Shown here: positions 31,787 through 42,531 of the stretch, piece after piece
Layout: each line of letters begins with the position of its first letter
Position numbering within the stretch: the stretch's first letter is position 1
Assembly: GCA_038252405.1 (NCBI GenBank)
Contig: JBBSAJ010000004.1
Location: forward strand, 1-64,000
Direction: 5' to 3'
Source of the DNA: DATCDE01 sp038252405
Lineage (GTDB): Bacteria > Actinomycetota > Actinomycetes > Prado026
Length of the DNA stretch: 64,000 bases
Position numbers and translations under genes: made by a program
Notes under the pieces: generated by a model
The model's input: the letters and a program-made list of their open reading frames with translations, nothing else
Databases searched by the model: none
Told to the model about the DNA's origin: nothing

Positions 31787-32355
31787 GGCTGCCCGCCGTC
31801 CGGATCGGCCGGTCCCCACCGGCCCGGCGCCGGCACGCCGGGCGGCAGGGCGCGGCGTCGCCGAACGGCCGAGCCGGACTCCCCGGGCTCCTTCGCCCCC
31901 GGCCACGGGCGAGCGACGCGGGCCGCGAGCACGAAGCCCTTGCGCAGGGGATGACCCTCGAAGCCGGCCGGCAGCAGCAGCGGTCCGGGGGCCGGGTGCC
32001 CGGTGAAGGTGAGGCCGAACATCTCGGCGGCCTCACGCTCGTGCCAGTCGGCCCCGCGGAACACCGAGACGGCGCTGGGCAGGCTGGGCGGTTCGGAATC
32101 CACGCGGGTGCGGACCAGGAGGTGTTCCACCGGCTCCAGCGCGACCAGATGACACACCACGACCAGGACCGAGTCGGTGTCCTCGTAGGCGGACAGCCAG
32201 TCGAAGTAGCCCAGCCGGAAGTCGTCGCGGGCCCGCCGCAACGCGTCCAGCCACGCGTCGGCAGGGACATCGACGGTCAGCTGCCCGAACGAGCTGGTGA
32301 GCGACGCGCCCGGCAGCGCAGCCGCGAACGCCCCGGCCCGCTCATGGCCGGTCAT
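31783..32355 (-). CDS. NuoC-like 30 kDa subunit (second cassette)
   Basis: The 190-aa product has the NuoC fold hallmarks: DFRLGYFDWLSAYED, then FRGADWHEREAAEMFGLTF and GFEGHPLRKGF. In complex I this subunit pairs with NuoD, which is not encoded nearby in this cassette. The C-terminal 40 residues are Arg/Pro-rich and not conserved. ATG overlaps the NuoB-like stop (ATGA) and its stop overlaps the NuoI-like start, so the three are tightly coupled. Confidence 0.8.
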   Translation of the reverse strand: MTGHERAGAFAAALPGASLTSSFGQLTVDVPADAWLDALRRARDDFRLGYFDWLSAYEDTDSVLVVVCHLVALEPVEHLLVRTRVDSEPPSLPSAVSVFRGADWHEREAAEMFGLTFTGHPAPGPLLLPAGFEGHPLRKGFVLAARVARPWPGAKEPGESGSAVRRRRALPPGVPAPGRWGPADPDGGQP

Positions 32356-32804
32356 CGCGGCAGCCCGTCGGCGACGACCTGCAACGCCGCGATCAGGGCC
32401 TGCGGTCGTGGCGGGCAGCCGGGCACGTAGAGATCGACTGGGACCAGCTGGTCCACGCCCTTCGTCACGCTGTAGGAGTCCCAGTAGGGGCCGCCGGAGT
32501 CGGCGCATGCCCCGAACGAGATCACGTACGGACGCCCGGGCAGCTGGTCGAGCAGCCGGCGCAGGATCGGGGCGAACACGTCGGTCAGGGTCCCGGACAC
32601 CACCAGCACGTCAGCCTCCCGGGGCGAGGCGGCGAGCGGCGCGACCGGCTGCGCGGCGCCGAGCCTGGGCAGGACGGCAGCCATGACCTCGACGGCGCAG
32701 CAGGCCAGGCCAACGTCGTAGGTCCACACCCGCAGCCGGACGTCGTCCAGCGAGACGGTGCCGCGGTAGGGACCAACGGTGGGCGACTCGAGGTCCACCG
32801 TCAC
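32352..32804 (-). CDS. NuoB-like N2-cluster subunit (second cassette)
   Basis: The 150-aa protein has the four-cysteine N2 site of NuoB and hydrogenase small subunits: C35 and C36 in GLACCAVEVM, C100 in FGACADSGG, C130 in YVPGCPPRPQ. The GTG start has GGGAGG at 6 nt. It heads a three-gene unit (B-C-I) divergent from korA. No D, H or membrane subunit is encoded with it, so quinone reduction is unlikely unless it borrows partners from the main complex. Confidence 0.8.
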   Translation of the reverse strand: MTVDLESPTVGPYRGTVSLDDVRLRVWTYDVGLACCAVEVMAAVLPRLGAAQPVAPLAASPREADVLVVSGTLTDVFAPILRRLLDQLPGRPYVISFGACADSGGPYWDSYSVTKGVDQLVPVDLYVPGCPPRPQALIAALQVVADGLPR

Positions 32805-32858
32805 CCGACACCTCCCGTCACCAACGTCGAGGTTGCCCCCACGTTCCGCCACGGTGCC

Positions 32859-32864
32859 TAGACT
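32859..32864 (+). promoter_or_regulatory. Candidate -10 box for korAB
   Basis: TAGACT lies 34 nt before the korA start in the 94-nt divergent gap. The nearest -35-like TTGCCC is 20 nt away, longer than ideal. Confidence 0.27.
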
Positions 32865-32898
32865 AGGAGGATCCAGCCCAAGGGGGTTCGAGGAGCAC

Positions 32899-34738
<1,840 letters not shown>

Positions 34739-34746
<8 letters not shown>

Positions 34747-35806
34747 CCTGATCGATGTCGAGGCGCTCGCAGGCGTGCCCAAGACGGATCTCCCGCTCAA
34801 GGCGAAGGACTTCAAGTCCGACCAGGAGGTCCGCTGGTGCCCCGGCTGCGGGGACTACGCCATCCTGGCCGCCATCCAGGGGTTCCTGCCCGAGCTGGGG
34901 CTGCGCCGGGAGAACATCGTCTTCGTCTCCGGGATCGGCTGCTCCTCGCGCTTCCCGTACTACCTGGACACCTTCGGGATGCACTCGATCCACGGCCGGG
35001 CCCCGGCGATCGCCACCGGGCTGTCCGTGTCCCGCCCGGACCTGTCCGTGTGGGTGGTCACCGGGGACGGCGACGCGTTGTCCATCGGCGGCAACCACCT
35101 GATCCACGCCTTGCGGCGCAACGTGAACCTGAAGATCCTGCTGTTCAACAACCGGATCTACGGCCTGACCAAGGGCCAGTACTCGCCCACCTCGGAGCGC
35201 GGGAAGGTCACCAAGTCCACCCCCATGGGCTCGGTCGACACCCCGTTCAACCCGGTCTCCCTCGCGCTCGGCGCCGAGGCCACGTTCGTGGCCCGCACCG
35301 TCGACTCCGACCGCAAGCACCTGACCGAGGTGCTCCGCCGGGCCGCGGCCCACCCCGGGACCGCGCTCGTGGAGATCTACCAGAACTGCCCCATCTTCAA
35401 CGACGACGCGTTCGCCGTCCTGAAGGAGCCGGACACCCGGGACCTGTCCACCATCCGGCTCGAGCACGGCCAGCCGATCCGGTTCGGCACCGACGGGTCC
35501 AAGGGCGTCGTCCGGGCACCGGACGCCACCCTGCAAGTCGTCGAGGTCACCGACCTCGGACCGGACGGCGAGTCCCGGCTGCTCGTCCACGACGAGCACG
35601 CGGACAACCCCGAGCTGGCGTTCGCACTGTCCCGCCTCGCCGACCCGACCACCCTGGACCGCACCCCCATCGGGGTGTTCCGCGACGTCGTCCGACCCAC
35701 CTACGACGCACTCGTCGCCGAGCAGCTGGAACGCGCCGTGACCACCCAAGGCGCCGGCGACCTGACCACCCTGCTCCACGGCAGCGACACCTGGACCATC
35801 AGCTGA
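34739..35806 (+). CDS. korB: 2-oxoacid:ferredoxin oxidoreductase beta subunit
   Basis: The 355-aa beta subunit binds thiamine diphosphate and one [4Fe-4S] cluster. Cluster ligands are C34, C37 (RWCPGCGDY), C68 (GIGCSS) and C217 (YQNCPIF); the TPP motif runs from GDGD (109-112) to NN (137-138). It starts with GTG overlapping korA by 8 nt. The divergent NuoB-C-I-like cassette could accept or donate ferredoxin electrons. The last 60 residues carry a C-terminal extension common in actinobacterial KorB. Confidence 0.9.
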
Positions 35807-35817
35807 GCGAGGGCGAC

Positions 35818-36258
35818 CTGCTTCAGCAGCGCCGAGAGGACGGCCTCGAGCTCACCTCGGACCCGGCTCGGCTGGACCTGGACCGCGTGCACCGCTGGCT
35901 GTCCGGCGAGTCGTACTGGGCGGCGGGGCGGGCGCGCGATGTCGTCGACCGGTCCTTCGCGGCCTCGCTGGGTGTGGGTGTCTACGACGGCGGCATCCAG
36001 GTGGGCGTGGCGAGGGTGGTGACCGACCGCGCGACCTTCGCCTGGGTCTGCGACGTCTTCGTCGACGCCACCCACCGGGGGCGTGGCATCGGGACCTGGA
36101 TGATGGCGGCCATCACCGGGCACCTGCAGGCCGAGGGGGTGCGGCGGGTCGTGCTGGCCACGCGCGACGCCCACGAGGTCTACGCCGGCGTGGGTTTCCG
36201 GCCGCTGGCCGCCCCCGACCGCTGGATGGAAATCGATCGCCGGGGCTTCATGGCGTAG
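35818..36258 (+). CDS. GNAT-family N-acetyltransferase; start unclear
   Basis: The GNAT core is clear: RVVTDRATFAWVCDVFVD then the acetyl-CoA motif RGRGIGTWMM and VLATRDAHEVYAGVGFRPL. The substrate is unknown. The conserved N-terminus (DPARLDLDRVHRWLSGESYW) lies upstream of the first canonical start (GTG 35887), so that start would truncate the domain. CTG 35818 has GAGG 5 nt upstream and is used here; CTG 35803, overlapping the korB stop, is another choice. It directly follows korB and may be translated with it. Confidence 0.72.
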   Translation: MLQQRREDGLELTSDPARLDLDRVHRWLSGESYWAAGRARDVVDRSFAASLGVGVYDGGIQVGVARVVTDRATFAWVCDVFVDATHRGRGIGTWMMAAITGHLQAEGVRRVVLATRDAHEVYAGVGFRPLAAPDRWMEIDRRGFMA

Positions 36259-36261
36259 CCT
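36256..36261 (+). promoter_or_regulatory. Candidate -10 box of a leaderless rarD mRNA
   Basis: TAGCCT begins with the GNAT stop codon and ends 6 nt before the rarD GTG. A start at the GTG itself would be expected. Confidence 0.35.
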
Positions 36262-36267
36262 GCGGGA

Positions 36268-37182
36268 GTGTCGGACCGGCGTCGAGGTGTGGTGCTGGGG
36301 CTGACCGCCTACTTCATCTGGGGCCTGTTCCCGCTCTACTGGCCGCTGCTCGAGCCGGCCGGCGCCGTAGAGATCCTGGCCAACCGGATCGTCTGGTCCC
36401 TGGCCGTGGTCCTGCTCCTGCTGCTGGCCGGGCGTCGCTGGTCCTGGATCCGCCCGCTGCTGAAGGACCGGCGGCGGCTCGGCCTGCTCGTCCTCGCCGG
36501 CTTCGTCATCGCGGTGAACTGGGGCGTCTACATCTACGGGGTCAACTCCGGCCACGTGGTCGAGACCTCCCTCGGGTACTTCATCAACCCGCTGCTCACG
36601 GTGGCGCTCGGCGTGCTGGTGCTCGGCGAGCGCCTGCGTTTGGTGCAGTGGCTCGCGGTCGGCCTGGGCGCGGTCGCCGTGGTGGTGCTCACGGTCGACT
36701 ACGGCCGACTGCCCTGGATCGCGCTGCTGCTGGCCGCGTCGTTCGGCACCTACGGCCTGGTCAAGAAGACCGTGGGCATGGGGCCGGTCGAGAGCCTCAC
36801 CGTGGAGACAACGGCGCTGTTCGTGCCGGCCGTGGTCTTCCTGGTGGTGCTGCAGGCGAACGGCCGCAACACGTTCGCCACCCACGGTCCCGGCCATGCC
36901 GCACTGCTCGCGGCCACCGGCATCATCACGGCCGTCCCGCTGCTGGCCTTCGGCGGCTCGGCCAACCGGGTGCCGCTGACCTGGCTGGGCATCATGCAGT
37001 ACCTGACCCCGGCCATGCAGTTCCTGCTGGGGATCCTGGTCTTCCACGAGGCGATGCCACCCTCCCGGTGGATCGGGTTCGGCCTGGTCTGGCTCGGGCT
37101 GCTGGTGATCACCTTCGACTCGATCTGGGCGGCCAGCCGGCGGACGCCTGCTGCGGACGTCGTGCCGGCCGAGGCCCACTGA
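36268..37182 (+). CDS. rarD: EamA-family permease RarD
   Basis: The 304-aa integral membrane protein has about ten hydrophobic segments and the two EamA repeats. The N-terminus GLTAYFIWGLFPLYWPLLE and NWGVYIYGVNSGHVVETSLG are typical of RarD, a drug/metabolite transporter whose substrate is unknown. No SD precedes the GTG, but a TAGCCT box is 6 nt upstream. The short charged tail is cytoplasmic. Confidence 0.87.
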   Translation: MSDRRRGVVLGLTAYFIWGLFPLYWPLLEPAGAVEILANRIVWSLAVVLLLLLAGRRWSWIRPLLKDRRRLGLLVLAGFVIAVNWGVYIYGVNSGHVVETSLGYFINPLLTVALGVLVLGERLRLVQWLAVGLGAVAVVVLTVDYGRLPWIALLLAASFGTYGLVKKTVGMGPVESLTVETTALFVPAVVFLVVLQANGRNTFATHGPGHAALLAATGIITAVPLLAFGGSANRVPLTWLGIMQYLTPAMQFLLGILVFHEAMPPSRWIGFGLVWLGLLVITFDSIWAASRRTPAADVVPAEAH

Positions 37183-37233
37183 TCCCGGGAGGCCCCGCCC
37201 CTGGACGGACGCACTGATGGCAAGGTTGGCGGT

Positions 37234-38394
37234 ATGACCGCAGCTGCCCCACCGGCTGACCCGTTTCACACCGAGGAGCGCCGTGCCCTGCGGGCCTTGG
37301 TCCGCCGGTTCGTCGAGCAGGAGGTGCTGCCGGACCTCGACACCTGGGAGCGGGGCGGGGAGCTGCCCAGGTCGCTGCACGAGCGGGCTGCCGAGGCGGG
37401 GCTGCTCGGGGTCAGCTTCCCCGAGTCCGTGGGCGGCTCGGGCGGTGACCTGTTGGACTCGATCGTGGTGACCGAGGAGGTGCTCCAGTCCGGGGGCAGC
37501 GGCGGCCTGGTCGCCGGGCTGTTCACGCACGGGATCGCCCTGCCCCACATCGTCGCGGCCGGCAACCCCGGGCAGGCTGACCGGTTCGTCCGACCGGTGC
37601 TGCAAGGGCGCGCGATCGCCGCGCTCGCAGTGACCGAGCCGGACGGCGGCTCGGACGTGGCGGCGCTGCGCACGCGTGCCGTGCGGGACGGCGACAGCTA
37701 CGTGGTGGACGGCACCAAGACCTTCATCACGTCCGGCGCCCGCGCCGACTGGGTCACGGTGGCGGTACGGACCGGCGGGCCGGGCTACCCGGGCCTGTCC
37801 CTGATCGTCGTCCCGACCGACGCCCCAGGGTTCTCGGTGGTCCGCCGGCTGGACAAGATGGGCTGGCGCTGCTCGGACACCGCCGAGCTGTCCTTCGACG
37901 GGTGCCGCGTCCCGGCCGAGAACCTGGTCGGCGCCGAGGGCACCGGCTTCCTGCAGCTGGCCGCCCAGTTCGTGGTCGAGCGCATCTCCTTGGCCGTCCA
38001 GGCCTACGCCACGGCCCAGCGCTGCCTCGAGCTGGCCACGGCCTGGACCCGCGAGCGGCAGACGTTCGGCCGGCCGCTGGCCTCGCGACAGCTGGTCCGG
38101 CACCAGCTGGTGGAGATGCACCGGCAGGTCGACGTGGCACGGGTCTACACCCGGCAGGTGGCTCAGCGGCACGCCGCCGGCGAGGAGGTCATCGCCGAGG
38201 CGGCGCTGGCCAAGAACACGGCGGTCGCCGCGTGCGAGCACGTGGCCTACCAGGCCGTCCAGCTGCACGGAGGGGCCGGCTTCATCGCCGACCTGGAGGT
38301 GGAGCGGCACTACCGCGACACCCGGGTGCTGGCGATCGGCGGCGGGGCGACCGAGGTGATGGCCGAGCTGGCGGCCACCCGGCTGGGCTACTGA
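37234..38394 (+). CDS. Acyl-CoA dehydrogenase
   Basis: The 386-aa protein has the ACAD layout: FAD-binding AVTEPDGGSDVAALRTRAV, beta domain TKTFITSGARADWVTVAV, and the C-terminal helices with QLHGGAGFIADLEVERHYRD. The usual C-terminal catalytic loop (YEGT type) is replaced by IGGGATEVM; the base may instead be the glutamate in FVVERISLAVQ, the isovaleryl-CoA dehydrogenase position. Substrate is unknown; short branched acyl-CoAs are a reasonable guess. It lies 51 nt after rarD and is convergent with the prenyl synthase. Confidence 0.86.
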   Translation: MTAAAPPADPFHTEERRALRALVRRFVEQEVLPDLDTWERGGELPRSLHERAAEAGLLGVSFPESVGGSGGDLLDSIVVTEEVLQSGGSGGLVAGLFTHGIALPHIVAAGNPGQADRFVRPVLQGRAIAALAVTEPDGGSDVAALRTRAVRDGDSYVVDGTKTFITSGARADWVTVAVRTGGPGYPGLSLIVVPTDAPGFSVVRRLDKMGWRCSDTAELSFDGCRVPAENLVGAEGTGFLQLAAQFVVERISLAVQAYATAQRCLELATAWTRERQTFGRPLASRQLVRHQLVEMHRQVDVARVYTRQVAQRHAAGEEVIAEAALAKNTAVAACEHVAYQAVQLHGGAGFIADLEVERHYRDTRVLAIGGGATEVMAELAATRLGY

Positions 38395-38415
38395 GGCGCC
38401 GGCAGCCGGTGCTGC

Positions 38416-39423
38416 TCAGCTGGTGCGCGCGAGCACCACGTCACACAGCCCCGCGAGCACGTCGCGGGCCGGGACGTCGGGCAGCGGCTGCAGCACCGAC
38501 CGGGCGTGGTCAGCCCAGGACTTCAGGTCGGCGCGGGCGAGGTCCATCGCCGGGTGCGCCCGGAGCAGGGCCAGCGCCTCGGCGTGCTCGTCGTCGTCCG
38601 GCAGCGGGCGGCTCAGCAGATCGCGCAGCCGCGCGTCCGCGAGGTCGGTCGAGCGCATGGCGTGGAAGGTGGCCAGGGTCGGCACCCCCTCGCGCAGGTC
38701 GGTGCCAGGGGTCTTGCCCGACTCGGCCGACTCGCTGGTGATGTCGAGCAGGTCGTCCGAGAGCTGGAAGGCGACGCCGAACCGCTCCCCGAACCGGGCG
38801 AGCACCTCCACCACGACGTCGTCCGCGCCGGACATCATGGCGCCGAACCGGCCCGAGGTGGCGATCAGCGAGCCGGTCTTGTCCGCGAGGACCGACAGGT
38901 AGTGCTCCAGCGGGTCCTGGCCGCCGGCCGGGCCGACCGTCTCCCGGATCTGCCCGGTCACCAGCCGCTCGAAGGTCCGCGCCTGGATGCGGACCGCCTC
39001 CGGGCCGAGGTCGGCGAGCAGGTCGGACGCCCTGGCGAACAGGAAGTCACCCGTGAGGATGGCCACCGTGTTGTCCCAGCGTGCGTTGGCCGACTCCGCG
39101 CCGCGCCGCAGCGGCGCCTCGTCCATCACGTCGTCGTGGTACAGCGTCGCCAGATGGGTCAGCTCGACGACGACAGCGGCCGGCAGCACTCCCGGTGCGT
39201 GCGGGTTCCCGAACTGCGCGGCCAGCAGCACCAGCAGCGGACGAAACCGCTTGCCGCCGGCGTCGACGAGGTGGCGGGCCGCCTCGCTGACGAACGGGTC
39301 GTCGCTCTTGACCGAGGTGCGCAGCAGCTCCTCGACGCTGGCCAGGCCCCGCTCGAGGACGCCCTCGAGCGCCGAGTCGCCGACCCGGATCTCGAATGGG
39401 GCGACCGGCCGGCCGGGTACCAA
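38416..39423 (-). CDS. Long-chain polyprenyl diphosphate synthase
   Basis: The 335-aa trans-prenyltransferase adds isopentenyl units to an allylic diphosphate. GGKRFRP (56-62), the first aspartate motif DDVMD (97-101) and the second DDLLD (223-227) are intact; no bulky aromatic lies just before the first motif, consistent with long chains. It starts with TTG, with GAGG 6 nt upstream, only 3 nt after nuoN, so it is part of the nuo transcript. The likely role is the menaquinone side chain, in line with the men genes in the same region. Confidence 0.88.
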   Translation of the reverse strand: MVPGRPVAPFEIRVGDSALEGVLERGLASVEELLRTSVKSDDPFVSEAARHLVDAGGKRFRPLLVLLAAQFGNPHAPGVLPAAVVVELTHLATLYHDDVMDEAPLRRGAESANARWDNTVAILTGDFLFARASDLLADLGPEAVRIQARTFERLVTGQIRETVGPAGGQDPLEHYLSVLADKTGSLIATSGRFGAMMSGADDVVVEVLARFGERFGVAFQLSDDLLDITSESAESGKTPGTDLREGVPTLATFHAMRSTDLADARLRDLLSRPLPDDDEHAEALALLRAHPAMDLARADLKSWADHARSVLQPLPDVPARDVLAGLCDVVLARTS

Positions 39424-39426
39424 GCC

Positions 39427-40983
39427 CTACCTCACGAAGACCGCAGCGCGGTCAGCCAGGTCGAGCAGCGGCTGGGGCAGGACTCCGAGCACGATGGTCA
39501 CCACGACGCCCAAGGTCACGGCCGCCGTGGTGAACATGCTCGGGACGGCGACCGTGGGGCCGTCGGGGGCCGGCTCGGAGAAGAACATCAGCACGATCAC
39601 CCGGACGTAGAAGAATGCCGCGATCGCACTCGCCAGGACGCCCACGATCGCCAGGGGTGCCGCACCGCCGCCGATCGCCGCGGAGAACACGGCGAACTTG
39701 CCGGTGAAGCCACTCGTCAGCGGGATCCCGGCGAGCGCCAGCAGGAACAGCGCGAACACGCTGGCCACCAGTGGCGAGCGACGGGCCAGCCCGGCCCACT
39801 GGGACAGGTGGGTCGCCTCGCCGGCGGAGTCACGGACCAGGGTCACCACGGCGAATGCACCGATCGTGGTGAATCCGTAGGCCACCAGGTAGAACAACGT
39901 GCTGGACACGCCGGCCCGGTCGATCGCGAGCAGCCCGACCAGGATAAAGCCGGCATGCGCGACCGAGGAGTAGGCCAGCAGTCGCTTCACGTCGGTCTGG
40001 GTCACTGCGAGCACGGAGCCGACGAGCATGGTCAGGATGGCGATCGCCCACATCATCGGCCGCCAGTCCCACCGGACCCCGCCCAGGGCGACGTAGAAAA
40101 CCCGCAGCAGCGCGCCGAAGGCGGCCACCTTGGTCCCGGCCGCCATGAACGCGGTCACCGGGGTGGGTGAGCCCTGGTAGACGTCCGGCGTCCAGGAGTG
40201 GAACGGGACGGCACTGACCTTGAACAGCAGGCCCACGGCAAGCATGGAGATGCCGATGAGGAGCAGCGGGTCTCGACCGATGGTCGAGCCGAGCGTCGAG
40301 GCGATCGCCCCGAGCTCGAGCGAGCCGGAGAATCCGTACAGGTAGGCGATGCCGAACAGCATGAAGGCTGACGAGAAGCTGCCGAGCACGAAGTACTTGA
40401 GGGACGCCTCCTGCGAGATGAGCCGCCGCCGGCGGGCCAGCCCGGCCAGGATGTACAACGGCAGCGAGAGCACCTCGACGGCCACGAACAACGTCAGCAG
40501 GTCGTTGGACGCCGGCAGCAGCAGCATGCCGCCCACTGAGAACAGGGTGAGCGGGTAGACCTCGGTCTGCCGCCAGCCGGCTGTCGCCGCCTCACGCTCG
40601 TCATCGCTGCCCGGCACCGCCGAGCCGGTGGGCGCGAACGCGTCACCGGACGGGTCGATGGACCGCTCGGACATGAGCAGCACGGCGCCCAGGGACAGCA
40701 GGAGCACGGTCCCCTGGATGAACAAGGTGGGTCCGTCGACGGCCACCGCCCCCTCGGCGGTGATGGCTGCGGTGCCGGAGGTGGCGTTGACCACGACCGC
40801 CACGAAGGCCGCGACGAGCCCGGCGACGGCGATCGCCTGCTGCACCATGGCCCGGTAGCTGCGCGAGACGAACGCCTCCACCAGGACCGAGACCAGCGCG
40901 GCGGCGAACACGACGAGCATCGGGGCGAGCGCCCCATAGTCGAGCGAGGGCGTCTGGAACGAGGCAACAGCCAGCACGATCAC
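39427..40983 (-). CDS. nuoN: NADH-quinone oxidoreductase subunit N
   Basis: NuoN is one of three antiporter-like proton-pumping subunits of complex I. The 518-aa protein has about 14 transmembrane segments and the conserved PFHSWTPDVYQGSPTPVTAF region with functional Lys/Glu in the membrane. It contains a hydrophilic stretch at about 105-135 (FAPTGSAVPGSDDEREAA). The GTG overlaps the nuoM stop (GTGA), and the prenyl synthase follows directly. Confidence 0.96.
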   Translation of the reverse strand: MIVLAVASFQTPSLDYGALAPMLVVFAAALVSVLVEAFVSRSYRAMVQQAIAVAGLVAAFVAVVVNATSGTAAITAEGAVAVDGPTLFIQGTVLLLSLGAVLLMSERSIDPSGDAFAPTGSAVPGSDDEREAATAGWRQTEVYPLTLFSVGGMLLLPASNDLLTLFVAVEVLSLPLYILAGLARRRRLISQEASLKYFVLGSFSSAFMLFGIAYLYGFSGSLELGAIASTLGSTIGRDPLLLIGISMLAVGLLFKVSAVPFHSWTPDVYQGSPTPVTAFMAAGTKVAAFGALLRVFYVALGGVRWDWRPMMWAIAILTMLVGSVLAVTQTDVKRLLAYSSVAHAGFILVGLLAIDRAGVSSTLFYLVAYGFTTIGAFAVVTLVRDSAGEATHLSQWAGLARRSPLVASVFALFLLALAGIPLTSGFTGKFAVFSAAIGGGAAPLAIVGVLASAIAAFFYVRVIVLMFFSEPAPDGPTVAVPSMFTTAAVTLGVVVTIVLGVLPQPLLDLADRAAVFVR

Positions 40984-42530
40984 TGGGCAGTCCCTTCAGC
41001 GCTGGAACCGGATGCGACCGGCACGGTGGGCGTGGGGTCGGTCTGCCCGACGTGCTGCAGGGTGCTCGAGACGGCTGGGTTGATCACGTCCAGGAGTGGC
41101 TTCGGGAAGAAGCCGAGGGCGATGAGCAGCGCGATCAGCGGGGCCACCGCGAGCACCTCGCGGAGCCCGAGGTCCTTGAACCCCTTCACCCGCTCGGTCG
41201 GCTCGCCGGTCGCCACCCGCTGGTACCACAGCAGGACGTACAGCGCCGCGAAGATGATGCCGATCGTCGCCACGATCCCGGCGGCCGGGTAGCGCGTGAA
41301 CGTGCCGACCAGGACCAGGAACTCACTGACGAACGTGGACAGCCCCGGCAGCGCCAGCGAGGCCAGCCCCATGACCAGGAAGCTGCCGGCGAGCAGCGGA
41401 GCGACCCGCTGGACTCCGCCGTAGTCGGCGATGAGCCGGGAGCCGCGCCGGCTGATCAGGAAGCCGGCCACGATGAACAGTCCGGCCGTGGAGAACCCGT
41501 GGTTGACCATGTACAGCGTCGACCCGGACTGACCCTGGGTGGTCATCGCGAAGATGCCCAGCGTGATGAACCCGAAGTGCGACAACGACGTGTAGGCGAT
41601 CAGCCGCATCATGTCGGTCTGCCCGATGGCCGCGAGTGCGCCGTAGAGGATGCCGATGACGGCGATCACCAGGATCGCTGGGGCGAAGTACTTCGACGCG
41701 TCTGGGAACAGCGGGAGGCAGTACCGGATCATGCCGAAGGTGCCGACCTTGTCGAGCACGCCGACCAGCAGCACGGCTGTTCCGGGGGTCGACTCGGCCG
41801 CCGCATCCGGCAGCCAGGTGTGGAACGGCCACAGCGGCGCCTTGATCGCGAAGGCGAAGAAGAAGCCGAGGAACAGCCACTTCTGCGTGGTCGGGTCGAT
41901 GTTCAGCCCGGTCAGCGCGGAGAACTCGAAGGTGCCCTTGCCCAGCTGGTCGCCGGACACCGAGTACAGGCCGATCAGCGCCACCAGCATGAGCAGCCCG
42001 CCGAACAGGCTGTACAGCAGGAACTTGACCGCGGCGTAGGACCGCTGCGCCCCGCCGAACGCGCCGATCAGGAAGTAGACCGGGATGAGCATCGCCTCGA
42101 AGAAGACGTAGAACAAGAACAGGTCGGTCGCCGCGAAGACGCCGATCATCATGGTCTCCAGGACCAGGATCAGCGCGAAGTAGACCTTCACGGGGCGGTT
42201 CGACTCGTCGGCGTCGTTCCAGCCGGCCAGGATGACCACCGGGACGAGCACGGTGGCCAGCGCCACCAGCACCAGGCCGATGCCGTCGACGCCGACCGCG
42301 TAGGACACGCCGAAGGCGCTGATCCAGGAGTGCTGCTCGACGAACTGGAACGTCGGCCCGGTCGGGTCGAACGCGGTCGCCATGATCACGGTCAGGACGA
42401 GCACGACGAGCGAGACGACCAGGGCCACCTGCTTGGCCAACAGGTCGCGGCCCTTCGGCAGCGCTGCCACGACGACGGCCCCGACGAGCGGGATCACGCC
42501 GATGGTGGTCAGCCACGGGAAGGTGGTCAC
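40980..42530 (-). CDS. nuoM: NADH-quinone oxidoreductase subunit M
   Basis: The second antiporter-like subunit, 516 aa with about 14 transmembrane helices. Conserved segments include FYVFFEAMLIPVYFLIGAFG and KAPLWPFHTWLPDAAAESTP. It transports protons in the distal membrane arm. The stop overlaps the nuoN start; the GTG start lies 1 nt after the nuoL stop codon. Confidence 0.96.
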   Translation of the reverse strand: MTTFPWLTTIGVIPLVGAVVVAALPKGRDLLAKQVALVVSLVVLVLTVIMATAFDPTGPTFQFVEQHSWISAFGVSYAVGVDGIGLVLVALATVLVPVVILAGWNDADESNRPVKVYFALILVLETMMIGVFAATDLFLFYVFFEAMLIPVYFLIGAFGGAQRSYAAVKFLLYSLFGGLLMLVALIGLYSVSGDQLGKGTFEFSALTGLNIDPTTQKWLFLGFFFAFAIKAPLWPFHTWLPDAAAESTPGTAVLLVGVLDKVGTFGMIRYCLPLFPDASKYFAPAILVIAVIGILYGALAAIGQTDMMRLIAYTSLSHFGFITLGIFAMTTQGQSGSTLYMVNHGFSTAGLFIVAGFLISRRGSRLIADYGGVQRVAPLLAGSFLVMGLASLALPGLSTFVSEFLVLVGTFTRYPAAGIVATIGIIFAALYVLLWYQRVATGEPTERVKGFKDLGLREVLAVAPLIALLIALGFFPKPLLDVINPAVSSTLQHVGQTDPTPTVPVASGSSAEGTAQ

Positions 42531-42531
42531 G

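Noticed and set aside
31442..32804. Hydrogenase small-subunit genes
   Set aside because: The NuoB-like protein shares the CC...C...C pattern, but there is no large subunit, and the NuoC- and NuoI-like partners fit complex I better.
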